DNA of 64,000 nucleotides from Pseudomonas orientalis (GCF_001439815.1 NZ_JYLM01000005.1:248001-312000); one strand, 5' to 3'; counted from the first letter of the stretch, positions 17,240 through 28,924 are shown. The notes: generated from the sequence alone by a model not told the origin. Translations and numbers: made by a program.

Positions 17240-18136
17240 TCAGCCGCGCGGATGGTGCTTGGCGTGCATTTCCTGCAAGCGCGCCCGTGCCACGTGGGTG
17301 TAAATCTGGGTGGTGGACAAGTCGCTATGCCCGAGCAGCATCTGCACCACACGCAAATCCGCGCCGTGGTTGAGCAAATGCGTGGCGAACGCATGGCGCA
17401 AGGTGTGGGGCGACAGCGTCTTGCCGATCCCGGCGACCTTGGCCTGGTGCTTGATGCGGTGCCAGAAGGTCTGGCGGGTCATCTGTTCGCCGCGCAGGCT
17501 GGGGAACAGCACATCGCTGGGGCGGCCACCGAGCAGCTCGTGGCGCGCATCGCGCATGTAACGCTCGACCCACACAATCGCTTCCTCACCCATCGGCACC
17601 AGGCGCTCCTTGCTGCCCTTGCCCATCACCCGCAACACGCCCTGGCGCAGGTTGACCTGTTCCAGGGTCAGGCTGATCAGCTCGGTGACCCGCAGCCCGC
17701 AGGCGTAGAGCACTTCCAGCATGGCGCGATCGCGCTGGCCGATGGCCTCGCTGAGATCCGGCGCGGCCAACAGCGCCTCCACGTCAGTTTCCGACAAAGA
17801 TTTAGGAAGAGGCCTACCTAATTGCGGCATATCGACTTGTAGAGTTGGATCGGTTGCGATGAGTTTTTCACGCAACAGATAGCGATAAAAGCCACGCACA
17901 CCGGAGAGAAATCTCGCGGTGGATCGCGGTTTGTAATGTTGCTCGAGGCGCCAGGCCAAGTGATCGAGGATCAGCTCGCGCCCGGCATTGATCAGCTCCA
18001 GGTCTTTCTCCTGCAACCAGCCGTTGAACAGGGCCAGGTCGCTGCGGTAGGCCTGGCGAGTGTTGTCCGAGAGGCCCTTTTCCAACCAGAGGGCGTCAAG
18101 GAAGCGGTCGATCAGGGGGTGGTCAATGGCGGGCAT
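17240..18136 (-). CDS. xerD: Site-specific tyrosine recombinase XerD
   Basis: XerD resolves chromosome dimers at dif together with XerC. The 298-residue length is standard. An N-terminal SAM-like core-binding domain (about 1-100) precedes the catalytic domain, in which R149 (CGLRVTE), the Lys of GKGSKER, H244 and R247 (HTLR), H270 (LLGH) and the nucleophile Y279 are all present. The start ATG at 18136 is the only plausible one. It is the first gene of the xerD-dsbC-hom-thrC series. Confidence 0.95.
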   Translation of the reverse strand: MPAIDHPLIDRFLDALWLEKGLSDNTRQAYRSDLALFNGWLQEKDLELINAGRELILDHLAWRLEQHYKPRSTARFLSGVRGFYRYLLREKLIATDPTLQVDMPQLGRPLPKSLSETDVEALLAAPDLSEAIGQRDRAMLEVLYACGLRVTELISLTLEQVNLRQGVLRVMGKGSKERLVPMGEEAIVWVERYMRDARHELLGGRPSDVLFPSLRGEQMTRQTFWHRIKHQAKVAGIGKTLSPHTLRHAFATHLLNHGADLRVVQMLLGHSDLSTTQIYTHVARARLQEMHAKHHPRG

Positions 18137-18244
18137 GGTTACTCAAGCGGCGCGGCACGGGGCTTGGCGCCATTTTATTTAGTGAACTGTGGCAAGGGCC
18201 ACTAGTCTTTCATAGCCCGCTACTTCTAGGAACAGGAAGCTTTA

Positions 18245-20059
18245 ATGAACGAACAACAGATCTTGTTGGCTTTCGGCGGTATCGGTGTGGCCGCGCTCGG
18301 CTGCCAATGGCTGGCCTGGCGCCTGAAATTGCCGGCGATTCTGTTTCTGTTATTGAGCGGAATTCTGGCGGGGCCGGTACTCGGCTGGCTCGACCCGCAG
18401 GAAATGTTCGGCCCGTTGCTGATGCCATTGGTGTCGCTGGCCGTCGCATTGATCCTGTTTGAAGGCAGCCTGACGCTGCACCTGTCGGAATGGAAGGAAA
18501 TCGGCAGCGTGGTGCACCGGCTGGTGACGATTGGCGCGCTGACGACTTGGGCGGTGATTACCCTGGCAACCCACTGGCTGCTGGGTTTCGACTGGATGCT
18601 GGCGCTGCTGTTCGGCACCCTGACGCTGGTCACAGGCCCGACCGTCATCGTGCCCATGCTGCGCGTGGTGCGCCCGAAAACCTCTATCGCCAATATCCTG
18701 CGCTGGGAAGGCATTGTCATCGACCCTATCGGTGCGCTGCTGGCGGTGGTGGTCTACAGCTTTATCATCGCCAGCGCATCGGGCGATGGCCTGAGCCACA
18801 GCCTGCTGACCTTTGGCGGCGTGATCCTGTGCGGCAGCCTGTTCGGGATTGTCGGGGGCTGGGTACTGGGTTTGGTCATGCGTCACCAGTGGTTGCCGGA
18901 ATACCTGCATAACCTGGCAACCCTGGCGGCGGTGCTGGGGGTGTTCATCGCCTCCAATGAGGTGATGCATGAATCCGGCCTGCTGGCGGTGACGCTGATG
19001 GGCATGTGGATGGCCAATATGAAGGGCGTGGACGTGCGTCACATCCTGCACTTCAAGGAGAACCTCAGCGTATTGTTGATTTCCGGCTTGTTTATACTGC
19101 TGGCGGCGCGCCTGGACCTGAATGCACTGATCGCCCTGGGGCCGTTCGTGCTGATTCTGCTGCTGATCATTCAGTTCATTGCGCGCCCGTTGAACGTTGC
19201 AGTGTCGACCGTCGGCTCGAAGCTGAACTGGCGCGAACGCGCACTGCTGGCCTGGATCGCCCCACGCGGGATTGTGGCCGCGGCGGTGTCGGCGATTTTT
19301 GCGATCCGCCTGGATGAAGCCGGACACGAAGGCGCGTTGTTGCTGGTGCCGCTGACGTTTGCGGTGATTATCGGTACCGTGGTGCTGCAAAGCGCGACTG
19401 CACGCCCTCTGGCCCGTTTGCTGAAAGTAGCCGAGCCTGCGCCAAGCGGCTTTCTGATCGTCGGCGCGAACGGCCCGGCCCGTATCCTCGGCAAAGCCCT
19501 GCAACAGCTGGGCAGCCGCGTGCTGCTGACCGACTCAAGCTGGGAAAACATTCGCGCCAGCCGTATGGAAGGGCTGCCGACTTACTTCGGCAACCCGGCG
19601 TCACAGCATGCCGAGTCCCATCTGGACCTGGTCGGTCTCGGGCATTTGCTCGCGCTCTCCCCGTCCGGCGAATTGAATACCCTGGCCACCATGCGCTTTC
19701 GTCATGACTTCGGGCATCGCCTGTTCGCCCTGGCCAATAGCCAGGAAAGCCGTCGCACCGACAAGCACCGGGCCAGCGGCGAGCATCGTGGGCACTTGCT
19801 GGGCAGCCAGCCGCTGAGCTACACCAAGCTCGCCAGTTTGCTGGGGCAAGGCGCCGAGCTGTACACCACCCACCTGACCGATGGGTTTGGCTGGAGCGAC
19901 TATCAGGCACTGCATGAGGAACGAGCGACACTGCTGTTTGCCCGCGATAACAGCGGCTGGGTGCATGTGGTCACGCCAGAGAGCGATTTGAAACCGCTGG
20001 CGGGATGGACGTTACTGGCAGTCATTCAGCCAGGTCAGACCCAGGATCGCACTGCATAA
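18245..20059 (+). CDS. CPA1-type cation/proton antiporter with C-terminal nucleotide-binding-like domain
   Basis: This 604-residue inner-membrane protein has about 12 hydrophobic segments in residues 1-390, including the family motifs FEGSL near residue 78 and TGPTVIVPML near 130. From about 400 a soluble region begins FLIVGANGPARILGKAL, resembling a TrkA-N (RCK) nucleotide-binding fold with a glycine-rich loop, followed by a small C-terminal domain. The likely activity is Na+ or K+/H+ exchange. It is divergent from xerD and ends at a bidirectional terminator shared with rplS. The exact ion cannot be read from sequence. Confidence 0.88.
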   Translation: MNEQQILLAFGGIGVAALGCQWLAWRLKLPAILFLLLSGILAGPVLGWLDPQEMFGPLLMPLVSLAVALILFEGSLTLHLSEWKEIGSVVHRLVTIGALTTWAVITLATHWLLGFDWMLALLFGTLTLVTGPTVIVPMLRVVRPKTSIANILRWEGIVIDPIGALLAVVVYSFIIASASGDGLSHSLLTFGGVILCGSLFGIVGGWVLGLVMRHQWLPEYLHNLATLAAVLGVFIASNEVMHESGLLAVTLMGMWMANMKGVDVRHILHFKENLSVLLISGLFILLAARLDLNALIALGPFVLILLLIIQFIARPLNVAVSTVGSKLNWRERALLAWIAPRGIVAAAVSAIFAIRLDEAGHEGALLLVPLTFAVIIGTVVLQSATARPLARLLKVAEPAPSGFLIVGANGPARILGKALQQLGSRVLLTDSSWENIRASRMEGLPTYFGNPASQHAESHLDLVGLGHLLALSPSGELNTLATMRFRHDFGHRLFALANSQESRRTDKHRASGEHRGHLLGSQPLSYTKLASLLGQGAELYTTHLTDGFGWSDYQALHEERATLLFARDNSGWVHVVTPESDLKPLAGWTLLAVIQPGQTQDRTA

Positions 20060-20070
20060 ATCGCAGGCAC

Positions 20071-20098
20071 AAAAAAGCAGCCCGCAGGCTGCTTTTTT
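20071..20098. terminator. Bidirectional terminator between antiporter and rplS
   Basis: AAAAAAGCAGCC and GGCTGCTTTTTT pair around CGCA. It serves both converging transcripts. Confidence 0.92.
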
Positions 20099-20117
20099 CT
20101 GCATCGGGAAGCTGGAC

Positions 20118-20468
20118 TTAAGCCAGTTTTTCCTTGATGCGAGCTGCTTTACCGGACAGGTCACGCAGGTAGTACAGCTTGGCTTTGCGTACGTCACCGC
20201 GACGTTTCACAGCCATGCTGTCGATTTGCGGGCTGTAGGTCTGGAAAGTACGCTCTACGCCAACACCGTTGGAGATTTTACGAACAGTGAAAGCACTGTT
20301 CACACCACGGTTACGCTTGGCGATTACCACGCCTTCGAACGCTTGCAGACGCGAACGGTCGCCTTCCTTCACTTTCACCTGAACGACAATGGTGTCGCCC
20401 GGGGCAAAGGTAGGGATCTCTTTGGTCATCTGCTCTGCTTCGAGTGCAAGGATGATTTTGTTAGTCAT
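20118..20468 (-). CDS. rplS: 50S ribosomal protein L19
   Basis: This 116-residue basic protein has the L19 hallmarks: [38 protein letters not shown] and [20 protein letters not shown]19 sits at the 30S-50S interface. It is the last gene of the rpsP-rimM-trmD-rplS operon, 45 bases after trmD, and is followed by a strong terminator. Confidence 0.98.
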
Positions 20469-20513
20469 GCTGTGCTCCTAAGGTAAGTCAATGGACCTAC
20501 CATCGATACGTTG

Positions 20514-21266
20514 TTAACTATCGTCCCGCGCGAGGATGTATTCCTCGAGCAGCTTCTTCTCTTCTCCAGAAAGCGAGCGGCTATCCAGAAGATCGGCGCG
20601 TCGTTCATAGGTCCGACCAAGGGACTGCTGTAAACGCCAACGCCGGATGTGTGCGTGATTGCCACTTAGCAATACGTCGGGAACACGCTGATCCGCATAC
20701 ACCTCCGGACGGGTGTAATGCGGGCAATCCAGCAAACCATCCGTGAAGGAATCTTCCTCCGCGGAGTCCGCATGCCCTAAAGCTCCAGGCAGCAGTCGTG
20801 TAACCGCATCTATCAGGACCATCGCCGGCAGCTCGCCGCCAGACAGGACATAGTCCCCAATCGACCACTCTTCATCGACATGAGCGTCAATAAAACGCTC
20901 GTCAATGCCTTCATAGCGACCGGCAATCAGGATCAAACTTTCCTCATTCGCCAGTTCGCGTACCGCCGCCTGTTTCAGCTGACGGCCTTGAGGGGACAGG
21001 TAAATTACCTTCGCCTTCTCCCCGGCGGCTGCCTTGGCCTGGGCCAACGCGTCCTCCAGGGGCTTGATCTTCATCACCATGCCCGGGCCACCGCCAAATG
21101 GGCGGTCGTCCACAGTGTGATGTCGATCCGTCGTGTAGTCTCGCGGGTTCCAACAGGTGAGCTGCAACAGCCCCTGTTTCACCGCCCGACTGGTGATGCC
21201 GTACTCGCTGATGGCGGAAAACATCTCGGGAAACAAACTGATCACTTCAATGCGCAGATTAGCCAC
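20514..21266 (-). CDS. trmD: tRNA (guanine-N1-)-methyltransferase
   Basis: TrmD methylates G37 of tRNAs next to the anticodon and prevents frameshifting. The GTG at 21266, two bases after the rimM stop, gives 250 residues, the normal size; the in-frame ATG at 21332 would add unrelated residues overlapping rimM. Motifs seen are [23 protein letters not shown] and the trefoil-knot SAM site [12 protein letters not shown] with [10 protein letters not shown]. Coupled translation with rimM is likely because no strong ribosome site precedes the GTG. Confidence 0.96.
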   Translation of the reverse strand: MANLRIEVISLFPEMFSAISEYGITSRAVKQGLLQLTCWNPRDYTTDRHHTVDDRPFGGGPGMVMKIKPLEDALAQAKAAAGEKAKVIYLSPQGRQLKQAAVRELANEESLILIAGRYEGIDERFIDAHVDEEWSIGDYVLSGGELPAMVLIDAVTRLLPGALGHADSAEEDSFTDGLLDCPHYTRPEVYADQRVPDVLLSGNHAHIRRWRLQQSLGRTYERRADLLDSRSLSGEEKKLLEEYILARDDS

Positions 21267-21268
21267 GC

Positions 21269-21805
21269 TTAGAAGTCCGCGTCCCATTCCACCTTCATCT
21301 CGCCCGCGGCCAGGTCGACGGCCAACACGCACTGCCCGGTATAGGGCAACAGGCGTTCGCGATCATCCAGGCTGCCAGCGCAAGGCTTGACCACCATTAC
21401 ATCATTGGCGCCGGTTTCCAGAAGATGATCGATTTTCCCCAGCAATTGCCCGAGTTGATCAATAACCTTCAGACCTTCCAGCTGGTACCAGTAGTACTCG
21501 CCGTCGGTCAATTCAGGGAACAGGTTGCGCGGCACGCAGATCTCATAACCGGCCAGAAGACGAGCTTCTTCACGATCATCAAGACCCTTGAGCTTTGCGA
21601 CCAGGAACTTGTCGCTCCCGCGTCCACTGACCAGCTCGACCTGTTTCACGCTGCCTTCGCGCTTGAGCGTCCAGGTTTTGTACTGCAACAGGTTTTCAGT
21701 CGGATCAGTAAAGGAATACACCTTCACTTCGCCGCGAACGCCATGAACAGAGTAAATCTTGCCGATAACGATCAAATCATCAGCAACAGTCGGCGTCGCG
21801 TTCAT
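21269..21805 (-). CDS. rimM: Ribosome maturation factor RimM
   Basis: RimM assists 30S head assembly and binds S19. The protein has 178 residues with the N-terminal RimM barrel ([16 protein letters not shown]) and the C-terminal PRC-barrel ([11 protein letters not shown], ending KVEWDADF). It starts 5 bases after rpsP and ends 2 bases before trmD, so the three are tightly coupled. Confidence 0.96.
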   Translation of the reverse strand: MNATPTVADDLIVIGKIYSVHGVRGEVKVYSFTDPTENLLQYKTWTLKREGSVKQVELVSGRGSDKFLVAKLKGLDDREEARLLAGYEICVPRNLFPELTDGEYYWYQLEGLKVIDQLGQLLGKIDHLLETGANDVMVVKPCAGSLDDRERLLPYTGQCVLAVDLAAGEMKVEWDADF

Positions 21806-21810
21806 ATTGC

Positions 21811-22062
21811 TCAGGCTGCGGCCTTAGCCGAGTCTTTCAACAGCTTGGCAACGCGCTCGGATGGCTGTGCGCCAACGCTCAGCCAGTAGGCTACGCGCTC
21901 TTGGTTCACGGACAGACGAACTTCCTGACCGCGAGCGATCGGGTTGAAGAAGCCAACTTGTTCCTTGTGAGAGCCGTCACGTGGGTTGCGGCTGTCAGTT
22001 ACGGTCAAGTGGTAAAACGGGCGCTTTTTGGAGCCGCCAAGGGCAAGACGGATTGTTAGCAT
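21811..22062 (-). CDS. rpsP: 30S ribosomal protein S16
   Basis: This 83-residue protein starts [21 protein letters not shown], the S16 signature, and contains [14 protein letters not shown]. It is the first gene of the operon, with the promoter about 75 bases upstream. Confidence 0.98.
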   Translation of the reverse strand: MLTIRLALGGSKKRPFYHLTVTDSRNPRDGSHKEQVGFFNPIARGQEVRLSVNQERVAYWLSVGAQPSERVAKLLKDSAKAAA

Positions 22063-22134
22063 GTGAACATCGTTCCTGTAGTCGGTGCTGCAAATCTAAA
22101 TGCACAGCGGGCATAGGTGCCCGAAAGGCCGCAT

Positions 22135-22162
22135 ATTCTAAGGAATATCCGGACTTTTGCAA
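22135..22162 (-). promoter_or_regulatory. Sigma70-type promoter of rpsP-rimM-trmD-rplS
   Basis: On the minus strand TTGCAA (22157-22162) is followed after 16 bases by TAGAAT (22135-22140). Transcription would start near 22128, leaving a leader of about 65 bases before rpsP. Confidence 0.75.
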
Positions 22163-22313
22163 ATGTCTTTTTCCGGCGCCTGCCAGCGTGCCATTCAGAT
22201 CTGCTATAGAGCCGTCGGTTAAAACGGCAAGTCAGCGCCCGCCAATGGCGGGTTTGCTGGAGATCCCGCATCCCTGCGGGTCGGAGCGCAAGCAGGGCCT
22301 GCGCTCGAATTCT

Positions 22314-23690
<1,377 letters not shown>

Positions 23691-23924
23691 GCGCGATCCT
23701 TTCAGGCCCTATTCAACGATATGCATTGGTAGACCGAGGTAATGGCGGCCCAGGCTGCGGTAAATCGCTATTAAACATAGCGCTCGGCGAGCCTGCGGCG
23801 TGGGCAGGTCGCGGATTATAGCGAAGACTGCGCCCATGCACACCCGCTGTCTGGTGCGGGAGTCTTTCGTGCGGCGCGGGTGTGTGCCAAACTCAGCGCC
23901 TTTCGGGCTTGTCTATCAGGATTT

Positions 23925-24737
23925 ATGCTCCCCTTGTCACCCAGTTTGCTACCCAGTCTCGCCGCCGCCATCGTGTATGCCGCTGCGACCCTCTATCAGG
24001 GCACTCGTCTGGCCCAAGGCGCCAAAGCGGACAAACGTCTGCTGACAGGCCTTGGCGTCCTCGCCCTGCTGGCCCATGCCGCCAGTCTGTTTACGCACCT
24101 GATGACCCCGGTCGGCCTGGGCCTGGATTTTTTCAGCGCCGCCAGCCTGATCGCCGCCGCCGTCATCGCACTGACACTGCTGGCGTGCTACCGGATTCCG
24201 GTCGAAAACCTGCTCGTGCTGCTGTTCCCGCTGGGCATGCTCACGGTGCTGCTGGCGCAATTCGCCCCTACCGGCACCGTACAGGTGATCGATGAAGAGC
24301 CGGGCATTCTCGCGCATATCCTGTTGTCGATCCTCGCCTACGGCATGTTCACCATCGCGGTGTTCCAATCGCTGCTGGTGTTGCTGCAAGACCACCAGCT
24401 CAAGCACAAGCACCCGTCCGGGCTGATCAAGAACTTCCCACCGCTGCAAACCATGGAAAGCCTGTTGTTCGGGTTCCTGTGGGCCGGCTGGAGCTTGCTG
24501 TCGCTGTCGCTGATCTCCGGCTGGTTGTTCGTCGAGAACCTGTTCGCCCAGCATCTGGTGCACAAGACCTTGCTGGCCTGCCTGGCCTGGATCGTGTTCA
24601 GCGTGTTGCTGTGGGGCCGCAACCGCCTCGGCTGGCGCGGGCACAAGGCCATCCGCTGGACCCTGGCCGGCTTCTGCCTGCTGATGCTGGCCTATTTCGG
24701 CAGCAAGCTGGTTCGCGAATACATCCTGCATATCTGA
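23925..24737 (+). CDS. CcsA/YpjD-like inner membrane protein (cytochrome c assembly family)
   Basis: This is a 270-residue protein with about eight membrane segments. The start at 23925 has CAGGA upstream and gives a hydrophobic N-terminus. The pattern (EEPGILAHILLSILAYGMFTIA, then WAGWSLLSLSLISGW and GHKAIRWTLAGF) matches the CytC_asm family found next to ffh in pseudomonads. WAGW recalls the heme-handling WWD-like segment in weak form. A role in heme or c-type cytochrome biogenesis is a family inference; the system's other ccs genes are not here. It ends 12 bases before the CorC-type gene and is probably cotranscribed. Confidence 0.8.
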   Translation: MLPLSPSLLPSLAAAIVYAAATLYQGTRLAQGAKADKRLLTGLGVLALLAHAASLFTHLMTPVGLGLDFFSAASLIAAAVIALTLLACYRIPVENLLVLLFPLGMLTVLLAQFAPTGTVQVIDEEPGILAHILLSILAYGMFTIAVFQSLLVLLQDHQLKHKHPSGLIKNFPPLQTMESLLFGFLWAGWSLLSLSLISGWLFVENLFAQHLVHKTLLACLAWIVFSVLLWGRNRLGWRGHKAIRWTLAGFCLLMLAYFGSKLVREYILHI

Positions 24738-24749
24738 CGAGCGGCGATC

Positions 24750-25988
24750 ATGGACAACTTGCCCCTTGGGCCGATGCTCGCCGTAATTGCCCTGCTGATT
24801 CTATGGGCGGCGCTGTTTACCGCCATCGAGGCCGCGCAACAGCATCTCCTGGCCCTGCGCCCCGGCACCCGCCAGGGTGACAAGGCTGCCGCACGCCTGA
24901 GCTTCCCGCGCCACAGCCTGATCCTGTGCAACAGCCTGTGCCGCGCAGCCGTGGTCATTCTCTGCACACTGCTGGCGATCTACGCCTGGGCGCAGAACGG
25001 GCCCTGGTTGGGCTGGCTGATCGCCTGCGCGCTGCTGTTGATCCTCGCCGACTACCTGCCCCGCGCCCTGGCGACCCGCTATCCGCACGCCATCCTGGGT
25101 TTTGGCAATGCGCTTTTGGGCGTGCCGCTGAAAATCCTCTATCCCGCGGCCTGGCTGCTCAATGGCATCAGCCTGATGTTGCTGCGCCCGTTCGCGCGCA
25201 AGGCCGGCGTGGTGAAAAACAGCGACGAACCCTCGTCCGAGCACCACGACGAACCGCAACATGATGCCGACCAAGCGCATATGCCCGGCATGCCTGGCAT
25301 CCATGCCCTGGACAACATCACCGTCAATGACATCCTGGTGCCGCGCAGCGAAGTGGACGGCATCAACCTGGATGACGCGATCAAAGACATCATCGAACAA
25401 CTGCGCACTTCCCAGCGCACGCGGCTGCCGGTGTTCCACAGCGACATCAACCAGGTCGAAGCGGTGCTCAACACCCGGCAGATCCAGCACCTGCTGGCCG
25501 ACGCCAGCCTGACCAAGGAAGCACTGCTGGCCGCCTGCCACGAACCCTACTTCGTGCCGGAAAGCACGCCGTTGCAGCTGCAACTGCTGAATTTCCACAA
25601 GCAGCAGCGTCGCCTGGGCATGGTGGTGGACGAGTACGGCGAAGTACTGGGCATCGTCACCCTGGAAGACATCCTGGAAGAAATCGTCGGTGAATTCGAA
25701 AGCGATCAGACGGTGGATAACCCGCACATCGAAGCCCAGCCCGATGGCCGCTACATCATCGACGGCGCCGCTTCGATCCGCGAACTGAACAAAAGCCTGG
25801 GCTGGCACCTGCCCAGCGACGGCCCCAAGACCCTCAATGGCTTGGTGACCGAGGCGCTGGAGACGATTCCAGACTGCGCGGTGTGCCTGAAGATTGGCCG
25901 CTATCGCCTGGAAATCCTCGAGACCGAGGACAACCGGGTGAGCAAGGTGCTGATCTGGCATACCAGCCATGTGCCCGTCGCCGCATAA
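24750..25988 (+). CDS. HlyC/CorC (CNNM) family transporter with CBS pair
   Basis: The 412 residues comprise a DUF21/CNNM membrane domain (about 1-150, three to four segments), a His/Asp-rich linker (SSEHHDEPQHDADQAH), a CBS pair (about 185-310, with NDILVPRSEVDGI and GMVVDEYGEVLGIVTLEDILEE) and a C-terminal CorC_HlyC domain (IDGAASIRELN). Such proteins are linked to Mg2+ or Co2+ efflux and are regulated by nucleotide binding to CBS. The histidine-rich linker could bind metal. It follows the CcsA-like gene by 12 bases. Confidence 0.9.
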   Translation: MDNLPLGPMLAVIALLILWAALFTAIEAAQQHLLALRPGTRQGDKAAARLSFPRHSLILCNSLCRAAVVILCTLLAIYAWAQNGPWLGWLIACALLLILADYLPRALATRYPHAILGFGNALLGVPLKILYPAAWLLNGISLMLLRPFARKAGVVKNSDEPSSEHHDEPQHDADQAHMPGMPGIHALDNITVNDILVPRSEVDGINLDDAIKDIIEQLRTSQRTRLPVFHSDINQVEAVLNTRQIQHLLADASLTKEALLAACHEPYFVPESTPLQLQLLNFHKQQRRLGMVVDEYGEVLGIVTLEDILEEIVGEFESDQTVDNPHIEAQPDGRYIIDGAASIRELNKSLGWHLPSDGPKTLNGLVTEALETIPDCAVCLKIGRYRLEILETEDNRVSKVLIWHTSHVPVAA

Positions 25989-26011
25989 CCTCTGACAGCA
26001 CCGAGTTCCAA

Positions 26012-26101
26012 TGTGGGAGGGGGCTTGCCCCCGATAGCGGAGTGTCAGTCACTGCATCAGGTGACTGATACACCGCCATCGGGGGCAAGCCCCCTCCCAC
26101 A
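26012..26101. repeat. REPIN, GTGGGAGG type
   Basis: Standard closed REPIN with the palindromic interior GTGTCAGTCACT...GGTGACTGATACACC. It lies between the CorC-type gene and the MFS gene. Confidence 0.95.
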
Positions 26102-26259
26102 TTGGATCTGTGTTACTTCAGCTACTTGTTGTAATTCCACCCCCCTTCCTATAATCCCTGCGGCTTACCCAAGCCGCTCCGCGCACAACCCTGATCCATG
26201 GGTGTACGACCAATAATAATCCGCGTCCAAACGCGCAATGACCGTCAGGGATTACCGCC

Positions 26260-27570
26260 ATGAGCACCACCTATAACGAGGCTGCGACCGCTGCCCCCAC
26301 CAACTCGACGGCTCGCGTGGCGACCGCGAGCATCGTCGGCACCGCCATCGAGTTCTACGACTTCTATATCTACGCCACAGCTGCCGCGCTGGTGATCGGC
26401 CCGGTGTTCTTCCCGCAGACGTCCGGCACCGCGCAGATGCTGGCGTCGTTCCTGACCTTCGGCATCGCTTTTATCGCGCGCCCGCTGGGTTCGGCGCTGT
26501 TCGGCCACTTTGGCGACCGCATTGGCCGCAAGTCGACGCTGGTGGCCTCGCTGTTGCTGATGGGCGTGTGTACCACCCTGATCGGCTTGCTGCCCGGCTA
26601 CGACAGCATTGGCGCCTGGGCACCGATCCTGTTGTGTGTATTGCGCTTCGGCCAAGGCCTGGGCCTGGGCGGGGAATGGGGCGGCGCGGCCTTGCTGGCG
26701 ACCGAGAACGCGCCCAAAGGCAAACGCGCCTGGTTTGGGATGTTCCCGCAGTTGGGCCCGTCGATTGGCTTTTTGGCGGCCAATGGCTTGTTCCTGATTC
26801 TGGCCATGAGCCTGAACGACGAGCAGTTCCGCAGCTGGGGCTGGCGCATTCCGTTCATCCTCAGCGCGGCGCTGGTGATGGTGGGTCTGTACGCACGGCT
26901 CAAGCTGCACGAGACGCCGGTGTTCGCCAATGCCGTGGCCCATGAAAAACCGGTGAAGGTGCCGCTGGTGGAGCTGTTCAGCCAGCATTGGCTGCCGGTA
27001 TTGCTGGGCGCCGCGTCGATGGTGGTGTGCTATGCGCTGTTCTATATCACCACCGCATTTTCCCTGAGCTACGGGGTATCGACCCTGGGCTACAGCCGTG
27101 AAACCTTCCTCGGCCTGTTGTGCTTCGCGGTGCTGTTCATGGGCCTGGCAACGCCGTTGGCGGCCCTGGCCAGCGATCGTTACGGGCGCAAGCCGGTGCT
27201 GATTGTCGGCGCGGTCCTGGCGATGCTGTCGGGCTTTACCATGGAGCCGCTGCTGACCCACGGCTCGACCTGGGCGGTGGCGCTGTTCCTGGCGCTGGAA
27301 CTGTTCCTGATGGGCGTGACATTCGCGCCGATGGGTGCGCTGCTGCCGGAACTGTTCCCGACCCGCGTGCGTTATACCGGCGCTTCGGCGGCGTATAACC
27401 TGGGCGGGATCGTGGGCGCATCGGCGGCGCCGTTCTTCGCGACCAAGCTGGTGGCGATGGGCGGGCTGAGTTATGTCGGGGGGTATGTGTCGGCGGCAGC
27501 GTTGCTGAGTTTGATTGCGGTGCTGTGTCTGAAAGAGACGCGGGATAATGATTTGAACAAGGTCGCCTGA
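26260..27570 (+). CDS. MFS transporter, metabolite:H+ symporter (MHS) family
   Basis: This is a 436-residue, 12-segment permease. The N-terminal ASIVGTAIEFYDFYIYATAA and the loop 2-3 motif GHFGDRIGRKS are diagnostic of the MHS branch (ProP, ShiA, KgtP, citrate carriers). The second-half motif ASDRYGRKPVL is also present, and ELFPTRVRYTG is typical. These proteins import small organic acids or osmolytes with protons. Substrate cannot be told; no catabolic genes sit beside it. REP sequences flank it on both sides. Confidence 0.92.
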   Translation: MSTTYNEAATAAPTNSTARVATASIVGTAIEFYDFYIYATAAALVIGPVFFPQTSGTAQMLASFLTFGIAFIARPLGSALFGHFGDRIGRKSTLVASLLLMGVCTTLIGLLPGYDSIGAWAPILLCVLRFGQGLGLGGEWGGAALLATENAPKGKRAWFGMFPQLGPSIGFLAANGLFLILAMSLNDEQFRSWGWRIPFILSAALVMVGLYARLKLHETPVFANAVAHEKPVKVPLVELFSQHWLPVLLGAASMVVCYALFYITTAFSLSYGVSTLGYSRETFLGLLCFAVLFMGLATPLAALASDRYGRKPVLIVGAVLAMLSGFTMEPLLTHGSTWAVALFLALELFLMGVTFAPMGALLPELFPTRVRYTGASAAYNLGGIVGASAAPFFATKLVAMGGLSYVGGYVSAAALLSLIAVLCLKETRDNDLNKVA

Positions 27571-27576
27571 TAGACC

Positions 27577-27669
27577 GCTATCGGGGGCAAGCCCCCTCCC
27601 ACACTTGATCGGGTTCACATAGTTAGAGTTGTGAATACATTCAAATGTGGGAGGGGGCTTGCCCCCGAT
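27577..27669. repeat. Inverted REP doublet (opposite arrangement to REPIN)
   Basis: CTATCGGGGGCAAGCCCC...CCCACA is followed by TGTGGG...CTTGCCCCCGAT. The GTGGGAGG ends face inward across about 42 bases, the reverse of a REPIN. It lies between the converging MFS and purT genes. Confidence 0.9.
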
Positions 27670-27673
27670 GCTT

Positions 27674-28855
27674 TTAGAGTTCTACAACCACAGCCTGAGA
27701 AGCCCGGGTCGCCTTGGCACGAGCAGCCTCAATCGACTCATCCCGCGCCAGCGCCACGCCCATGCGGCGCTGGCCGTTGACCTCGGGCTTGCCAAACAGA
27801 CGCAACGCCGTATCCGGCTCGCTCAACGCAGCACCCAGGTTGGCAAACGCCGTCTGGGTCGACTGCCCCTCCACCAGAATCACCGCCGAAGCCGACGGCC
27901 CGAACTGACGGATCAACGGGATCGGCAGGCCGAGGATAGCGCGGGCGTGCAGGGCAAACTGCGACAAATCCTGGGAAATCAGGGTCACAAGACCGGTGTC
28001 ATGGGGACGCGGCGACACTTCGCTGAACCACACCTGATCGCCCTTGATGAACAACTCCACGCCAAACAGACCACGACCGCCCAGGGCTTCGGTCACCGCC
28101 TTGGCAACGCGCTCGGACTCGGCCAGGGCAACCGGGCTCATGGCCTGGGGCTGCCAGGATTCCTGGTAGTCGCCCTTCTCCTGACGATGGCCGACCGGCG
28201 CGCAGAAGGTGGTGCCGCCAGCGTGGCGCACGGTCAACAGGGTGATTTCGTAGTCGAAATCGATAAAGCCTTCAATGATCACCCGACCTTTACCGGCCCG
28301 TCCGCCTTCCTGGGCGTAATCCCAGGCTTTCTGCACGTCATCGGCGCTGCGCAGCAGGCTCTGGCCCTTGCCCGACGAACTCATCACCGGCTTGACCACG
28401 CACGGGAAACCCAAGTCTTGCACGGCCTTGCTGTAGTCTTCGAAGGTGTCGGCGAAGTGGTACGGCGAGGTCGGCAGGTCCAGTTCTTCGGCAGCCAGAC
28501 GACGGATGCCTTCGCGGTTCATGGTCAGCGAGGTGGCGCGCGCGGTCGGGATCACGGTGAACCCTTCGGCCTCCAGTTCCACCAGGGTAGCGGTGGCGAT
28601 GGCTTCGATTTCCGGCACGATGAAGTGCGGCTTCTCCGCCTCGATTACGGCGCGCAAGGCGGCACCGTCGAGCATGTTGATCACGTGGCTGCGGTGCGCC
28701 ACCTGCATGGCCGGCGCATTGGCGTAGCGATCCACGGCAATCACTTCAACGCCCAGGCGTTGCAGTTCGATCACCACTTCCTTGCCCAGCTCACCGCAGC
28801 CACACAGCAAAACGCGGGTCGCGGTTGGCGACAATGGAGTTCCGATTCGGGTCAT
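27674..28855 (-). CDS. purT: Formate-dependent phosphoribosylglycinamide formyltransferase
   Basis: PurT makes formyl-GAR from GAR, formate and ATP, an alternative to PurN. The 393-residue ATP-grasp enzyme begins [27 protein letters not shown] and contains [12 protein letters not shown] (ATP-binding loop), [16 protein letters not shown] and [23 protein letters not shown] (metal site). It is a single-gene unit. The upstream gap to the VUT-like gene is 69 bases. Confidence 0.97.
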   Translation of the reverse strand: MTRIGTPLSPTATRVLLCGCGELGKEVVIELQRLGVEVIAVDRYANAPAMQVAHRSHVINMLDGAALRAVIEAEKPHFIVPEIEAIATATLVELEAEGFTVIPTARATSLTMNREGIRRLAAEELDLPTSPYHFADTFEDYSKAVQDLGFPCVVKPVMSSSGKGQSLLRSADDVQKAWDYAQEGGRAGKGRVIIEGFIDFDYEITLLTVRHAGGTTFCAPVGHRQEKGDYQESWQPQAMSPVALAESERVAKAVTEALGGRGLFGVELFIKGDQVWFSEVSPRPHDTGLVTLISQDLSQFALHARAILGLPIPLIRQFGPSASAVILVEGQSTQTAFANLGAALSEPDTALRLFGKPEVNGQRRMGVALARDESIEAARAKATRASQAVVVEL

Positions 28856-28924
28856 CTCAGGTCCTCAGGGGAGCGGATCATGGGGAGAAAGGCCGGCATT
28901 TTACATGAACTGTAAAAATTGGCC

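Noticed and set aside
22163..22313. Possible small RNA between ffh and rpsP
   Set aside because: Two GC-rich hairpins (CCCGCC/GGCGGG and CCCGCA/TGCGGG) are present, but there is no promoter and no T-run that would define a separate RNA; they more likely belong to the ffh transcript end.
26245..27618. 457-codon frame on the minus strand
   Set aside because: It starts within REP sequence and runs antisense to the MFS gene; the translation is Gln/Arg/His-rich without family features.
26012..27669. CRISPR-like spaced repeats
   Set aside because: The repeats are inverted REP pairs at irregular distances between genes, with no direct repeat-spacer periodicity and no cas genes.
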